Assembly: GCF_950023065.1 (NCBI RefSeq)
Contig: NC_088678.1
Location: forward strand, 12,266,580-12,330,579
Source of the DNA: Planococcus citri
Taxonomy: Eukaryota > Arthropoda > Insecta > Hemiptera > Pseudococcidae
DNA: 64,000 nt
Direction: 5' to 3'
Positions 24,801 through 36,567 of the stretch are shown here, piece after piece. The notes under the pieces were generated by a model. It saw only the letters and a list, made by a program, of their open reading frames with translations, was not told where the DNA came from and did not search any database. A program made the translations under genes and the position numbers. Position 1 is the stretch's first letter. Every line of letters starts with the position of its first letter.

Positions 24801-27800
24801 TCATCGAGGATTCAAACTGGGGACCTATGTATGTCTGACTATACGACCCTAACCACCTGACTACTAGTTAAGTGTACTACAGTAGATAGGGCATTTAAAT
24901 AATATATTTCAACAGTTCGTGAATTTGAATGTTGAAACTTGAAACTATGAATGATTGGTGAAGTTCTCAAGAGTGTCGATTTCATTTTTGAAAACTATTT
25001 GATCCCAACCCCAAAATGAGCTCCAAAGAGGGGGGGGGTAGGGTGACAATGAAATACATGGGGAAAATTTTTTTCCATTATTTTTTTTACAGCACACCTG
25101 AAAAATGTGCTACGAGGTATCAAAAAATGATCCCCAAAGTTTCATCCCTCTAAGTTGATTTTAACCCGTGCCTCAAGGGCCCCAAAGTTTGGAACGTAAT
25201 GCCCGAGCGCGACCTTACGAGTTCCACCGCGACGCGTGGTGGAGAAATTGTTGAATGCGCGCTACATGTACGAAGTGCAATGAAGTAACGATATACTGTA
25301 TTTTTTGATTGATTTTTGTTCTCAGTCGCAAGTTGGCTTGAAAACAATTAATAAATTATATTTTCTATGAAAAAACGCAATTTTTTCATTTTATTCCGCT
25401 ATGGAAAAAAATTGAGCTTTCAACACACTTCAGTTCACGTTTTGGTGCGTTTCTCTGCACTTCTTCAACACCTGCATAAAATTCGAAACGTTACAAGGAT
25501 ATAAAATTCACTTATTATACTAATTCAATATTTTTTCACTCGCTATCATGTTCAATGGCCATCAATTACCTTATGAAAATCTGATTTTCTTCAATGACGT
25601 CATGTTCATTCAATGGAAGTAATTTTCAGTGAGAATATGAGGTAAATTATGGTCATTGGACATGGATAGATGTGTGAAAATATATTGAATAAGTATTATA
25701 AGTGAAATTTATATCCTTTCAACCTTTTTAATTTTTTGGCGGTGGTGAAGAAGTACAGAGAAATGTACAAAAACTAAAACAAAAGTGCGTTGAACGCTCA
25801 GTGTGTTTTTTCATAGAAAATATAATTTATTAATTGTTTTCAAGCCAACTTGCAACTGAGAAAAAAAATCAATCAAAAAATACAGTATATCGTTACTTCA
25901 TTGCACTTTGTACATGTAGCGCGCATTCAACAATTTCTCCACCACGCGTCGCGGTGGAACTCGTAAGGTCGCGCTTGGGCATTATGTTCCAAACTTTGGG
26001 GCCCTTGTGGCACGGGTTAAAATCAACTTAGAGGGATGAAACTTTGGGGATCATTTTTTGATACCTCGTAGCACATTTTTAAGGTGTGCTGTATTCAAAA
26101 ATCCAAAATTTTAATTTCATTGTCACCCTAAGGGGGGGGGGCACAAAATTGAAAATTTTTTAAAGAAGTACACTATTGATGTCAAAATTTGAAATTTCAA
26201 TGGCATGGGATTTATTTTTGAAGATCATTTCACCCCAAACCCCAAAATGGGCTCCAGAAGGGGAGGTATACAAAAGTACAAAACCAAAAATTATCAAAAA
26301 AAATAATATATATGGGTATCAAAATCTCAAATTTATGGGTTCAGAATTCATTTTTGAAGACAATTTGACCTCAAACCCCAAAATGGGCACCAATGGGGGA
26401 GGTACAAAATTGTTAAATAACTTTTTAAAGAAGTACATTATTGATATCAAAATTTGACTAATTTGAATTTTCAATGGCACAGAATTCATTTTTGATGGCC
26501 ATTCTACACCAAATCCCAAAAGGGGAGGTAAAAAACCAAAATTATTTAAAAAAAAGTATGTTATTGATATCAAACCCTTCTGAAATCCAAAAATTTATAA
26601 CCCTACTTAAAAGCACCAACCTAATAAACCAAATCTAAACCCTTCTAGCCACGGGTGTAATAATCGTGTAATTATAAACACCCAAAACAACAAAAAAAAA
26701 AAAAAAAAAAAAATGGAGTTTTCAATGGCGCAGAATCAATTTTTGAAGACCATTCAATACCAAACCCCGAAAATGGGCTCCAAAGCTGGGGAGGTACAAA
26801 AATGTAAATTTTCCAAAAAAAAAGTGCAATATTTGTGATGATTAGGGCTAGGATTTTTAAGCGCTATCAAACACGTTTTAAGCGCTATAAAAAAACATTA
26901 AAAATGTAAGAAAAAAGCAAAAAAAAGCGCTATCAAATCCTACCATGTTACATATCAAAATGAAGGTTTTTTCAAACCCAGCAAGATACCTCCCTTAAAT
27001 ATATGTACAACTTGAAACAAAATGAACAAAAAGAAGAAAATGAAAAAAAAAGGAAAAACTGAAACTAAAAATTGAAAAAAAAATAATAATAAAATAAAAA
27101 TTGAAAAATGAAAACTGAATCTGCTATTTTTCAGTTTTTCCTCCCTTGTTTTTTTGAACTGATCTTTTTTCAACAATTATTAATTTCTTTCAAAAATGTG
27201 CAAAAAGTTGATAAATTTTTGTATTTTTAGAACTAATTTCCTCATTTTACCAATTTTTTACCAAAAAAAAGCGCTAACGACGAAAAAAAGCCCCAAAAAA
27301 GCAAAATTTCCGCCTTTTTGGCCCAAAATAAGCATTTTAAAGCATTTACACCCAAAAAAAGCAAAAAAAAGCACTATCAACTTTCACCATTCGCCTCAGA
27401 ATGGAATGAAACGCAAAGAAAATATATTTATGCCCTATAGGAAGTTGCCACAAAAAAAAAGCATTATCATAAAAATCCTAGCCCTAGTGATGATGTCTAC
27501 ATTAAACTTCACCATTTTATTGAAACTTTATTTTATAAATTCACGAAAATAAAATCATTACATTTTTATACTCTAAAAACGTGTTTTCTTCCGATCATAT
27601 TAAAAAACATCTTAATCTCTACTTTCTCTAACTACTCAAAGATGGCGCTCCGCCACAATATTGGTGTGAATTGAAAATTTGGATTTTCAATGGTGTAGAT
27701 CGTCAGACCTAATTTTTGAAAATCATAAAATATATTTGGACACAGAATTCATTTTTGAGAACGATTTGATCTCAACTTCCCAAAATGGACTTCAAAGGGG

Positions 27801-30442
27801 GTGGTACAAAGTCGAAAATTTTCCAAAATGATACAAAAATAGTAAAATATTGGTATCAAAATTGGGATTTTCAATACTCAGAAATAATTTTTGAAGATCA
27901 TGTGACCCCAAAACCCAAAATGAGCCTCAAAAAGGTGTATAATCGCAAATCTTCTCAAAAAAAAAGTAGGTACAATATCAGTATTAAAATCTGGATTTTC
28001 AATTGCACAGAATTTTTTGTTGAAGATCATTGGACCCTAAATTTAAATCTGCAGTCCTTCATGTTCTAAATCATAATACATAATCTGATATTTGCATAGC
28101 ATTCTTCAAAACTTTGAAATTTTTTGCTTCCTCTCCCATCCTAATTGGGGGATTTTTAGTTGACAATCAAGTACTGAAAGCACTACTGATGTGGTGTGAA
28201 TTACTACTTAGCACTACTGTTAAGTAGTGAATTACCACTGCCCCCTGTAATTTTTTTCTTTGTGGGTAAGGATCCGTATAGGAGCCCTCTATTCCTCTCC
28301 AACAGAAAGCCTATATTGTGAAGCAGCAGAATTACCCCCAGACTTTAGAAGAACTCTCATAACAAACAAATTTTTCTCAAATGCACCCACCAACCCTTCC
28401 CATCCACTCCAAAACTCAATTAACCCACCCAACCCCCAACATTTTGATCATATATGTAGAAGGACCCATTTCTAATTTCATCACAATGTTGAATGATCTT
28501 CAAATCAATCCTAAAACACTTACTTATCCAAAAAACAATATTATATCCCCCTCGGCTCCTCAACTTCCTCAAGCCTCCTCAAGTCAATACATAACTAAAC
28601 TTATTAACTACTCAAAAAAATATCCACTCTCCACTAGTACCTAATAAAACAAATTTATCTTGAACTCTTATCAGAATACAAAAAATTCAATCTCTGCTTT
28701 ACAGATGGATCAAAAATACCAACACTTCATTCAGGGTATGCCTACTCTATTAATGATAAAATTTCAAATTTTAAAATCCATATAGCTGCTCTTTGATTTA
28801 CACTGCCAAACTCACAGCTATCTTACACTGCCTCTGTGATATACTCACTTATGAATCAGAAAAAAAGTCTTTCTTAATTCAGAGTGATTCCCTCAGCTCA
28901 CTAACTGCTATCCAAAATCTATTTTCTGACCACCCCCTAATTCAAAATATTCATAAAACTATTTTATTTACAAAATTCAAACTACTCCATCCAGTTTATG
29001 TATGTACCCAGCCATGTTGGAATCACAGGAAATGAAATTGTAGATAAAATTGCAAAATCCGCCACTACTCTTTCTCTTCTCACATTTATCACAGCTGACG
29101 ACCTTAAATCTATCTTCACCCAAAGCACACTTGAGAAATAGCAAAACTTTTGGTCCCTTCAAACATCAAACGAGCTCTTTCACCACAAAAAAGCTACTCA
29201 GCCTTGGAAAAACCTATCTCAACTAGATAGACTTGAAGAAATCATTACAACCAGATTGAGAATTGGCCACACAAAAATCACTCACAATCACCTCTACGAA
29301 AAGGCCCCAAAACCCACATATGCCATTATGCCTGTCAGAACTTCTATGTGGAAAAACCCCTTTCAGTCGATGATATGAACTCCTCACAAAAAATCAAAAT
29401 TCAAAAAAATGAACGAATTTTTATTTTTTTGTTGTGAGTGTAATTTTATCAACTTTTTCATGAAAGACGCCAGAAAGAGGTCAAAATAAGACAACTGAAT
29501 AAATTTAAACTTTTTTTAAGGTTTGAAATTGAAAATCGAATTTTTTCGAATTTTGATTTTTATGTGAGGAGTTCATATCATCGAGTGAAAGGGTTTTTTC
29601 AACTTTTTCAACGGATGCGTAAAAATAGGGGTCAAAAGGGTCAACCTCACCTATCAAAACTTTTTTTCATGTTTTAAATAAAAAAATCGCATTTTTTCGT
29701 AAACTTTAAATTTTTTTAAATCAACTTTGCAACATGTTACCATCCCAATTTTTTAATATGTTGTTCAGCATAAAAAGTTGTCCATAATATAGTTTTTTCA
29801 GAATTTTTGAGAGTCAGAACGATGTGAAAACTACGTTTCGAAACTTTTTGAGCTAATTTTTTGTACGAAAAAAAGTGGCAACACTGATTTTTATGATATC
29901 ACCAAAAAGCCTTTCAAAACCTCCAACTATGGGAAAATGATCCATTTTGGTAGGTATCGCGGTTATCGAGTAATCCATTGCTGAAATGCATGATATTTTA
30001 GGTTCACTGAAAACTTTGACACCCCTTGGCTGCCTTTAAAAATGGGCTAGAGGGCTGGGAATTGCCCCATTAGTCATCCCTTCGGAAGGTCTTTCTACAG
30101 GAAAAATTTAAAAAAAATCGCCGAACCCTCTACCACTTCTTGGTCCAATTGACGTGGAATGACCCAAAGACAAGAAATAAATATATTACACTATACTATG
30201 TACTACCTACCTACCTACCTACCTACCTACATACCCAGTTTAATATTATTTTTAAAAAAATGTTTCCATTTTTTTTTTTTACAGGACTCTTGTTATATCA
30301 CGCTGGACATATAATTCTATTTCATTACTGGGACCTGCTTGCTGAATATCAGCCACCCAAATCGACACAAACATCTATATCGATGATATCGTTTGAAGAA
30401 CTGTCATACGAATTACGAGTCACGACGATCACGGTTGTGTGA
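21871..30442 (+). CDS. array membrane protein, copy 3 (7.5-kb fourth intron)
   Basis: Exons 21871-21993, 22191-22233, 22425-22510, 22607-22769 and 30285-30442 give 190 residues with all junctions in phase. The N-terminus is MDILSCLLFILIFKMM, hydrophobic, then a KK-L-V-C motif before TM1. TM3 is MKPVLLAMWILFAAVL-like. The FDFEKVEFSSRDVSIQFQ loop is conserved, and the last segment has HYWDLL as in copies 1 and 2. The tail after SISM diverges and ends VTTITVV, without the INV ending of most paralogues. Exon 5 lies 7.5 kb from exon 4. Both ends of that intron (to about 23078 and from about 30190) match the 0.5-kb introns of sister genes, so the exon belongs to this gene and the distance comes from nested insertions. 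Whether the long intron is spliced efficiently cannot be seen. Confidence 0.75.
23184..24230. mobile_element. truncated FB1-like element in intron 4 of array copy 3
   Basis: The start TGGGCCATTCTATGCCAAAT resembles the FB1 terminus GGGTCATTCCACGTCAATTG. It is followed by G-rich stretches (GGGGGTTGAAAATTTTTG). No matching inverted end is seen before the retrotransposon fragment begins, so it is probably truncated. The open frames across it are incidental. Confidence 0.4.
24231..24377 (+). pseudogene. non-LTR retrotransposon fragment, 5' part (end of RT region)
   Basis: Translation shows, with one frame change, EYGSPCFANIS and then ILKTIQNSAL. Both are typical of the segment after the reverse transcriptase core in jockey/R1-like elements. 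The continuation (RIGALYSSP) is found 3.9 kb downstream at 28266, on the other side of a foldback element. Confidence 0.6.
24805..24882 (-). other. degenerate tRNA-like module in FB6
   Basis: On the minus strand, TAGTCAGGTGGTTAGGG resembles a pol III A box (tRNA D arm) and AGTTTGAATCC a B box (T arm), about 35-40 nt apart as in a tRNA. Stem pairing is poor, so a functional tRNA gene is unlikely. It looks like a tRNA-derived (SINE-like) relic. Confidence 0.5.
24940..26810. repeat. about 125-bp tandem repeat, left part
   Basis: Units built on GGATTTTCAATGGC(A/G)CAGAAT, CATTTTTGAAGA(C/T)CATTT, ACCCCAAAATGGGCTCCAAA and GGGGAGGTACAAAA recur at about 24970, 26190, 26330, 26470 and 26710. A 1.1-kb palindrome interrupts them. 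More units lie at 27650-28080. Confidence 0.7.
25025..26135. mobile_element. 1.1-kb long-arm palindrome inside FB6
   Basis: GGGTAGGGTGACAATGAAAT on the left and ATTTCATTGTCACCCTAAGG on the right start two arms of about 500 bp that are nearly identical in inverted orientation, meeting near 25590. Each arm carries the GC-rich stretch CCACCGCGACGCGTGGTGG. The two mirrored 65-codon frames (25150-25347 minus, 25834-26031 plus) are the same arm read twice. Confidence 0.85.
26843..27486. mobile_element. hAT-like MITE with 8-bp target duplication
   Basis: Terminal inverted repeats TAGGGCTAGGATTTTTA and TAAAAATCCTAGCCCTA-like are flanked on both sides by GTGATGAT (26835-26842 and 27487-27494). An exact 8-bp duplication and TAGGG termini are hallmarks of the hAT superfamily. 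The 644-bp interior is A-rich with AAAAAAAGCGCTA motifs and has no transposase, so it is non-autonomous. Confidence 0.85.
27650..28080. repeat. about 125-bp tandem repeat, right part
   Basis: Continues the FB6 internal tandem repeat (GGATTTTCAATGGTGTAGA; TTTTTGAAGATCATGTGACC; CCCAAAATGAGCCTCAAA) to the right of the MITE. Confidence 0.6.
28267..29350 (+). pseudogene. non-LTR retrotransposon relic: end of RT, RNase H and C-terminal zinc knuckle
   Basis: With several frameshifts and stops the translation reads RIGALYSSPTESLYCEAAELPP, a typical post-RT segment. It then gives FTDGSK (first RNase H Asp), AELTAIL-like and QSDSLSSLTAIQN (RNase H core), PSHVGITGNE(I)VD (last RNase H motif), and finally TRLRIGHT plus HLYEKAPKPT, the start of the Cys/His region. 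This matches jockey/R1-like elements. It is cut off at about 29350 by FB1 DNA. Same strand as the host gene. Confidence 0.75.
29357..30164. mobile_element. half of a foldback element, FB1c
   Basis: Begins in the FB1 centre (ACTCGATGA-like words and CACAAAAAATCAAAATTC) and runs through one arm to the terminal CAATTGACGTGGAATGACCC. The opposite arm is missing. It truncates the retrotransposon relic on its left. Confidence 0.75.
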
Positions 30443-31810
30443 GATTGATATGTATATTTATCAACCATTATTATGCCCGTTCCAGTATTCAGCTGTGTAA
30501 AGGACTTTTTTTCTGATCGAATCGTTCCTCGCGTAACGATACCTGGGCTACCCAGATATACGAGTATCAGATATAGCATACTTATCGTTGGAAGGCGCGA
30601 AGGTATATTAAGGGTAGTTTAGCTGATAATTAATGTTGGAGAAACAAAGAATCATCGTTAAACATTTGGATTTTCAATGCCTTAAATTAAGTATGTACCC
30701 ATCTCTGCTTAAGATACTGTTTTACATAAATGCTTATGATTATGATGATAAAAAAAAATAATGAAAAAAATTAATTAGTTAGGTAAGTACCTACAATTAA
30801 GGATAATGTACATATTATGGAATAATAATAATTTTTGACTATTTTTTACTCAATAAAATTTTAAATTTTAATGTAACTAGATCCGGAAGATTTATTTTCC
30901 TCGGGCTGGGTTGAAAAATAAAATACTTGGAAGAAAAGTTTACGGTCGAGTGTTCTCAAGACTAAGAGGTTTGTGATGGGCTGCTACAATTTTTGAAATT
31001 GTATGGTCGAAATTTGAGTTCTTAGACGATTCCAAAAATTGTTGGAACCCAATACCACGTTTTTCGAATGGGCGCGGAGGGATTTTTCGACGGTTTTTGG
31101 CCCAAAAAAATACATTTTCAGAGGCGAAGGAAGTTTGCCAAAAATCAGAAGTTCATTTTTTGAATTTTGGTGGATTTTGGTGGATTTTTGAAAACTCAAA
31201 TTCAAGTCATTTTCCATATGGAAAAAAAAATCCAACCTAATGATATTCTATTTCTAGACGTTTTGAATCTATTGATAGGGGTTTCAAGGCATTTGGAGCA
31301 TCCGCTGAAGTTTTTAATTTTCAGATTTCAAAGAAACGCTCGCAAAAAAGACAAGTTAGAATGAAATTCGGTGTGCCAAGAAATCAGACTTCCCATTTTT
31401 GTAACCCTTCTAGTCCACGTTTAGGCACAATTGTCGAGGAAATAAATTTTTGCTATTTCAAATTTTAAATTTTCTCCGTCAATTTTTCGATGAAAAAAAA
31501 CTAAAAAGTTGCCTCCAAAGAACGAATTAGCTTGATGAAAATCTGAAATTTGGTTCATACTTTATTTTTGAACTGATCCAAAATCGATCGTTGGCCTTTT
31601 TGAGCCATCTGCAAGATGCAAATAATTTTTGGTAAGTATTTTTTTTTCAATTTTTGAAAAAACCATTCAGTTATCATACCTTCTTACCTAAATTATATGG
31701 ATTTGAACCAGCATGAAACAAACTTTAGAAATGTATGCATGATATAATCGAAAGAGTTCGACCGTCAATAAATTAATCACATGGTGATAATTTCAAGCTA
31801 TATTGCAGCA
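30443..31810. repeat. duplicated 3' flank of array copy 3
   Basis: 3' UTR words (GGATTTTCAATGCCTTAAAT, CTGCTTAAGATACTG) and AATAAA at 30852-30857, then block A (GCTGGGTTGAAAAATAAAAT; GGTTTGTGATGGGCTGCTAC) and TTGGCCTTTTTGAGCCATCT. No gene is seen. Confidence 0.55.
30852..30857 (+). terminator. AATAAA poly(A) signal, array copy 3
   Basis: In the conserved TACTCAATAAAATTTT context, about 410 nt after the stop. Confidence 0.5.
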
Positions 31811-31814
31811 CACA

Positions 31815-32205
31815 CAGAGGTCAATTGACCTTAAGAGACCAAAAAGATAGGCATGCAGACAGACCTTGAAAAGCCAGACAGGCAAGCAGACAGTCTATAG
31901 ATGCTGGACAAGTAGGCCATAGTCACCTCGAGAAACCTGGCAGGCGTGCAGACGACCTTGAAAGGCCAGGAAGACGAGTCAATGTCCTCGAGAAGACGAA
32001 TACTGATAGGAAATTTACCTGAAGAGGCCAGACTAACAGACAGACAAATTATCTGAGGTGGATAAACAAGCGGGTCAGTGACCTTAAGAGTCCGGACAGG
32101 CGGATCAATGAACTTAAAAGAGGTAAGACAGACAGACAGACGACTTCTGGAGGCCAGACAGGTAGACAGACAGCATTGAGAGGCTATACAGCTAAATTTC
32201 AATAA
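31815..32205. repeat. GACAGACAGG minisatellite (block C)
   Basis: GTCAATTGACCTTAAGAG, GAAAAGCCAGACAGGCAAGC and AGACAGACAGACGAC words. The order closely parallels the copy at 48180-48610, including TAGATGCT(G/A)(G/A)ACAAGTAGG in both. Confidence 0.75.
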
Positions 32206-32494
32206 ATTGGGAAATTGAAAATTGAAAAAAAACCACTTTTTTCAAAATTATTATTTCTCTGAGGACTCGTGTTCTCCCTTCAGGGGCATCTTCGGAGCTA
32301 AAAAAATTTCCTAGTGACTTTCAACTCAAAATAAAAAATCCAAAATGAACGAAGTAGGTAGGTAAGCTTGAAGCTTTTTCTTCAAAGAAGAGGTTGATAA
32401 AAGAACGTTTAAAAACATTATTGGTATGTCGGTAGCCTATAAAAGTTCAGCTACCTACCTATCTATGGTTAAATATGGTCTATAATCATCATTT

Positions 32495-32605
32495 ATCTAA
32501 TCACATCATGAGGAATGATTATGAATTTGATAAAAATACGTTGATGTTGATAAAAATGATGAGATTTTCATCCTAAAATTAGGCTTATAACTATAAGAAG
32601 AAAGA
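32495..32605 (+). promoter_or_regulatory. conserved array promoter, copy 4
   Basis: TCTAATCACATCATGAGG, TGAATTTGATAA, ACGTTGATGTTGATAAAAAT and GAGATTTTCATCCTAAAAT are followed by CTTATAACTATAAGAAG (about 32584-32600). The leader mini-ORF ATG AAA TTT GTG TGA is at 32621-32635. Confidence 0.6.
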
Positions 32606-32690
32606 AGAAATCAAGTTCAAATGAAATTTGTGTGATTTAAGTGCAAGTTCTGTGTTGTAAATTAGGATACCCACCAATAAAAGTGTAACA

Positions 32691-34052
32691 ATGAGTATAA
32701 TTTTGTTACTTCTCATAATTGTCTTAATGATGATTAAGACAAACAAATTGGTATGTGGTGTGTTCTCATATAAAACAGCCTCCATAGCAGTGCTGAGTTG
32801 TCCTGTGGTAAGTTTCCTCCTCGATAGTTCTAAACTTTGTCTTTGAAATACTTAATTAGTTTTTTGGTGTCGAATTGTTCCTGGTTTGGCACATCTATCT
32901 ATCACAGTATTCCTGTATACATTAACTAATGTATTTTTTCTCACCATTGATCAGTAACTCAATTAAATATGTATTTACTTAATTCTACTTTTTTTTTTTT
33001 TTTTTTAGCTGAGTTTCATTCAATCCTTCATTTCAAAATACATCGAAGCTGGTAAATTGAATTCCAACGTGTGTAGTCCTATTTTGAATCGCACGATGTC
33101 CATTTTTTTTTATTTTTTTTTTGCTATATAATCAATTGCTCGATGACGTGGATATGATAAAGAATTTCTATGCAGGTATTGTCTTTTTTTTTTTTTTTTT
33201 ACAGAGAACTCTTTTGAGTTTCAAACGGCTGACTTTATAGGCTTCTTTTTTGTATGTATTGGCATCAGCGGACTGATTGGCATTGAAAAGGTGAGTGGTA
33301 ACTACCTATACTTTGTTTATTTCGTTACTGTCAACTTTTTGAATATATTGAATTACCTACATCATGAAATTATATTTTCAGGAAAAGCCATCTCTTATGA
33401 AGCCGTTCTTATTGACAATGTGGGTATTAATTGCTACTGCGTTCACTGTGGCCATTATGTGCATCATAGATCATTTTGACTTCAAGAAAGGTGAATTCAG
33501 CCCTAGCGACAGCAAAAAATTCCAGTATGCTTTAATTATTGGTAAATATAATTATTATCTCATTTTTTCTTAAATTATGAAGATCATTTCGTAATTATTT
33601 TAATTTTTATCGACATACCTATAAGTAGGTATAAATGTACGTATGTATTTTGTCGATGAAAAAGTATGCTACTAAAACTAACACCTCAAAATGTGAAATC
33701 AATCGCTTAAAAAATTTCTGAAATTTACAAAAATAAAAAAATTAATCCAGCGTGATGATTCTGAAAAAAAAACATCAGTTTGCGAAATGTTTTCCTGTAA
33801 ATCTTGTCAAAAATGTATTATAGGTAGCATACTTACTTACTCGTACTTACTTACTTACTTACTTACTTACCCAGTTGAATATTTTTTAGAAGAATTGTTT
33901 CCATTTTTTTTTTTACAGGACTCACGACACTTTACGGTGGACAAATACTCTTAACTCATTACGTGAACCTGCTTGGTGAAGATCAGCCATTCAAATCGAC
34001 AAAAGCATCCGAATCAAAGCCACCGTCTAAAGCACTAATAAATAATGTTTGA
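32691..34052 (+). CDS. array membrane protein, copy 4 (five exons)
   Basis: Exons 32691-32807, 33009-33051, 33205-33290, 33382-33541 and 33919-34052 give 179 residues. The N-terminus MSIILLLLIIVLMMIKT is a hydrophobic signal-anchor-like stretch, then NKLVCGVFSYK and four further hydrophobic segments. Exon 4 is one codon shorter than in the other array genes (160 rather than 163 nt), and the usual SSRDVSVQFQ loop reads SPSDSKKFQ here. The last segment has HYVNLL in place of HYWDLL. The C-tail is Lys/Ser/Pro-rich and ends NNV before TGA. All splice sites are standard. The closest relative appears to be copy 3 through exons 2-4 (KPSLMKP; TMW/AMW). Function unknown. Confidence 0.85.
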
Positions 34053-34441
34053 GAAAAAAAATCAGCGTCAAACATTTGGATTTTTAAGCTTCAAATTAAG
34101 TAACTCTGCTAAAGTTGGTTATTATTTTCAATGTACATATATATGATTATCGAAAAATAATGATGAAAATTGATCAATTATTCAATTAAGTAGGTGTCTG
34201 AAGTAATGTACATTTATTATGGCTTAATTTTAAGTTTTGAATCTTTTTTAATCGATAAATTTCCTCAGCTTTGAAATTTTCGAGACATTTGGTGAATAAT
34301 TTTAACACCTCGTAACCCATAAAAAATCATTATTTTATTTTTATCAGTTTTTTTCATTTTTTGAAAATTTTGATGTTTTTGAGTTACCTACGATGTATTG
34401 GGTAGACTTAGAGTATAAAGTATAATTATCGATATGCAGTG

Positions 34442-36567
34442 TGACACAAAAGTTAGTGCCGGTGGCTTTTATTTCTAAGGGGAAAGAGCTAGAAAGATGA
34501 ATGAAGCGGCGTTGAGTAGGGAAAAATAAGGGCTTTCAAAAGCGACCTTGAAAATTTCCGGTCCATGCACAGGGTGTCCACAAATTGAAAACCCGGTTTG
34601 GTCAAAAAATTCAAACTGGTTTTTATTGGCGCAATGTATTCTACACACGAGGGCGACAATAACGTGACATGAATTTTTTGAAACCGGTCCATCAATTCGC
34701 AACTAGTATACAAAAAATACCCAAAAATTGTAGATAGAGAAAAAAGCTTGAAACAAAAGTTGTAGAGCAAGAAAAATTACACAATTCTGTCTAATCACAT
34801 TTTGAAACCGGTTCATTGGTTCGCATTTAGCAACCAGTTTTTGACAATCGCCTAAAAGTTGAAGATAGAGAAAGAAGCTTGAAACAAAAGTTGTAGAGCT
34901 TGAAAAATGGAACCATTTTCACTGATTGGATTTTGAAACCAGTTCTTTAATTTGCAACCAGTTATCAAAAATTACCTAAAAATTCAAGATCGAGAAAAAA
35001 ATCTTGAAACAAAAGTTGTGGGGCTTGAAAAATTACACAATTATTCTGTTTAATCACGTTTTGAAACCGGTTCATTAATTTGCATTTAGCAGCCAGTTTT
35101 TGAAAATCACCTAAAAGTTGAAGATAGAGAAAAAAGCTTGAAACAAATGTTATAGAACGTGAAAATTGAATCAGTTTTGCTGATCGGATTTTAAAAATGG
35201 CTAATCAACTTGCAACCAGGTAACTTTTGATGGCTTACTGCAATTTAATGAACTGGTTTCAAAATCCAATCAGCAAAAATGGTTCCATTTTCAATTTTGC
35301 ACGCTCTACAACTTTTGTCACAATCTTTTTTCTCTATCTTCAACTTTTGGGCGATTTCCAAAAACTAGTTGCTAAATGTGAACCACTGAACCGGTTTCAA
35401 AATGTGATTAGACAAAATTGTGTACCTAATTTTTCACGCTCTACAACTTTTGTTTCAAGCCTTCTCCTCTAATTTAAATTTGTGGGGGGGGGGGGTTGTC
35501 AGAAACTGGCTGCTAAATGCAAATTAATGAACCGGTTTCAAAATGTGATTGAACAGAATTGTGTAATTTTTCACTCCCCACAACTTTTGTTCCAAGCTTT
35601 TTCCTCGATCTTGAATTTTTAGGCAGTTTTTAATAACTGGTTGCAAATTAAAGAACTGGTTTCAAAATCCAATCAGCGAAAATGGTTCCATTTTTCATGC
35701 TCTACAACTTTTGTTTCAAGCTTCTTTCTCTATCTTCAACTTTTAGGCGATTGTCAAAAACTGGTTGCTAAATGCGAACCAATGAACCGGTTTCAAAATG
35801 TGATCAGACAGAATTGTGTAATTTTCATGCTCTACAACTTTTGTTTCAAGTCTTCTTCTCTAATTTAAATTTGTAGGGGGTTGTCAAAAACTGGTTGTCA
35901 AAAACTGGTTGCCAAATGCGAACCAATGAACCGGTTTTAAAATGTGATTAGACAGAATTGTGTAATTTTTCACGCTCTACAACTTTTGTTTCAAGCTTTT
36001 GTTCTCGATCTCCAAATTTTTAGGTAATTTTTGATGACTCGATGCAAATTAATAAACCGGTTTCAAAATTCGATCAGCAAAATTGGTTCCATTTTTCATG
36101 CTTTACAACTTTTGTTTCAAGATTTTTTATCTATCTCCAACTTTTAGACGATTGTCAAGAACTGGTTGCTAAATGCGAACCAATGAACTGGTTTCAAAAT
36201 GTGATTAGAATGAATTGTGTAATTTTTCACGCTCTACAACTTTTGTTTCAAGCTTTTTTCTCTATCTATAATTTTTGGGTATTTTTTGTGAACTGGTTGC
36301 AAATTAATGAACCGGTTTCAAGAAATTCATATCACGTTTTTGTCGCCTTAGTGTGTAGAATATTTTGCGCCAATAAAAACCAGTTTGAATTTTTTGACCA
36401 AACCGGTTTTTCAATTAGTGGACACCCTGTGCATGGACCGGAAATTTTCAAGGTCGCTTTTGAATGCTCTTAAGAGTATTTTTCCCTACTCAACGCCGCT
36501 TCATTCATCTCTCTAGCTCGATCTTTCTCCTTAGAAATAAAAACCACCGGACACTACTTTTGTGTCA
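34442..36567. mobile_element. foldback element FB2a with internal tandem repeats
   Basis: Ends TGACACAAAAGTTAGTGCCG and, inverted, GGACACTACTTTTGTGTCA. Both arms carry GGGTGTCCAC, GGCGCAA(T)-type words and ACCGGTTTCAAAA. The interior is an array of about 155-bp units (CTACAACTTTTGTTTCAAGC, TTAGGCGATTGTCAAAAACT, GGTTGCTAAATGCGAACC, AATTGTGTAATTTTTCACG), in one direction on the left and the opposite on the right. It splits block B downstream of array copy 4. Small open frames over it follow the tandem repeat. Confidence 0.8.

Larger units (their letters stand above)
24378..28266. mobile_element. foldback element FB6 inside the retrotransposon relic
   Basis: Ends are CCCACGCAGAAAAA on the left and TTTTTTTCTTTGTGGG on the right. 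Subterminal zones contain repeated ACTACTG/CAGTAGTG words on both sides (24410-24660 and 28160-28245). Joining the flanks restores a retrotransposon reading frame (QNSAL...RIGALYSSP), which defines the insertion. The interior holds a tRNA-like module, a tandem repeat, a second palindrome and a hAT-like MITE. No transposase is seen. Confidence 0.7.

Noticed and set aside
25150..26031. Two nearly identical 65-codon frames on opposite strands
   Set aside because: They are the two arms of one palindrome, not a conserved gene pair.
30181..30240. CRISPR-like regular repeats (CTAC and CTTA runs)
   Set aside because: These are simple tetranucleotide microsatellites in a eukaryotic intron; no spacers are present.
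36042..36473. 143-codon frame in the FB2a element
   Set aside because: Arises from the 155-bp tandem repeat of the foldback arm; similar shorter frames recur at each unit.
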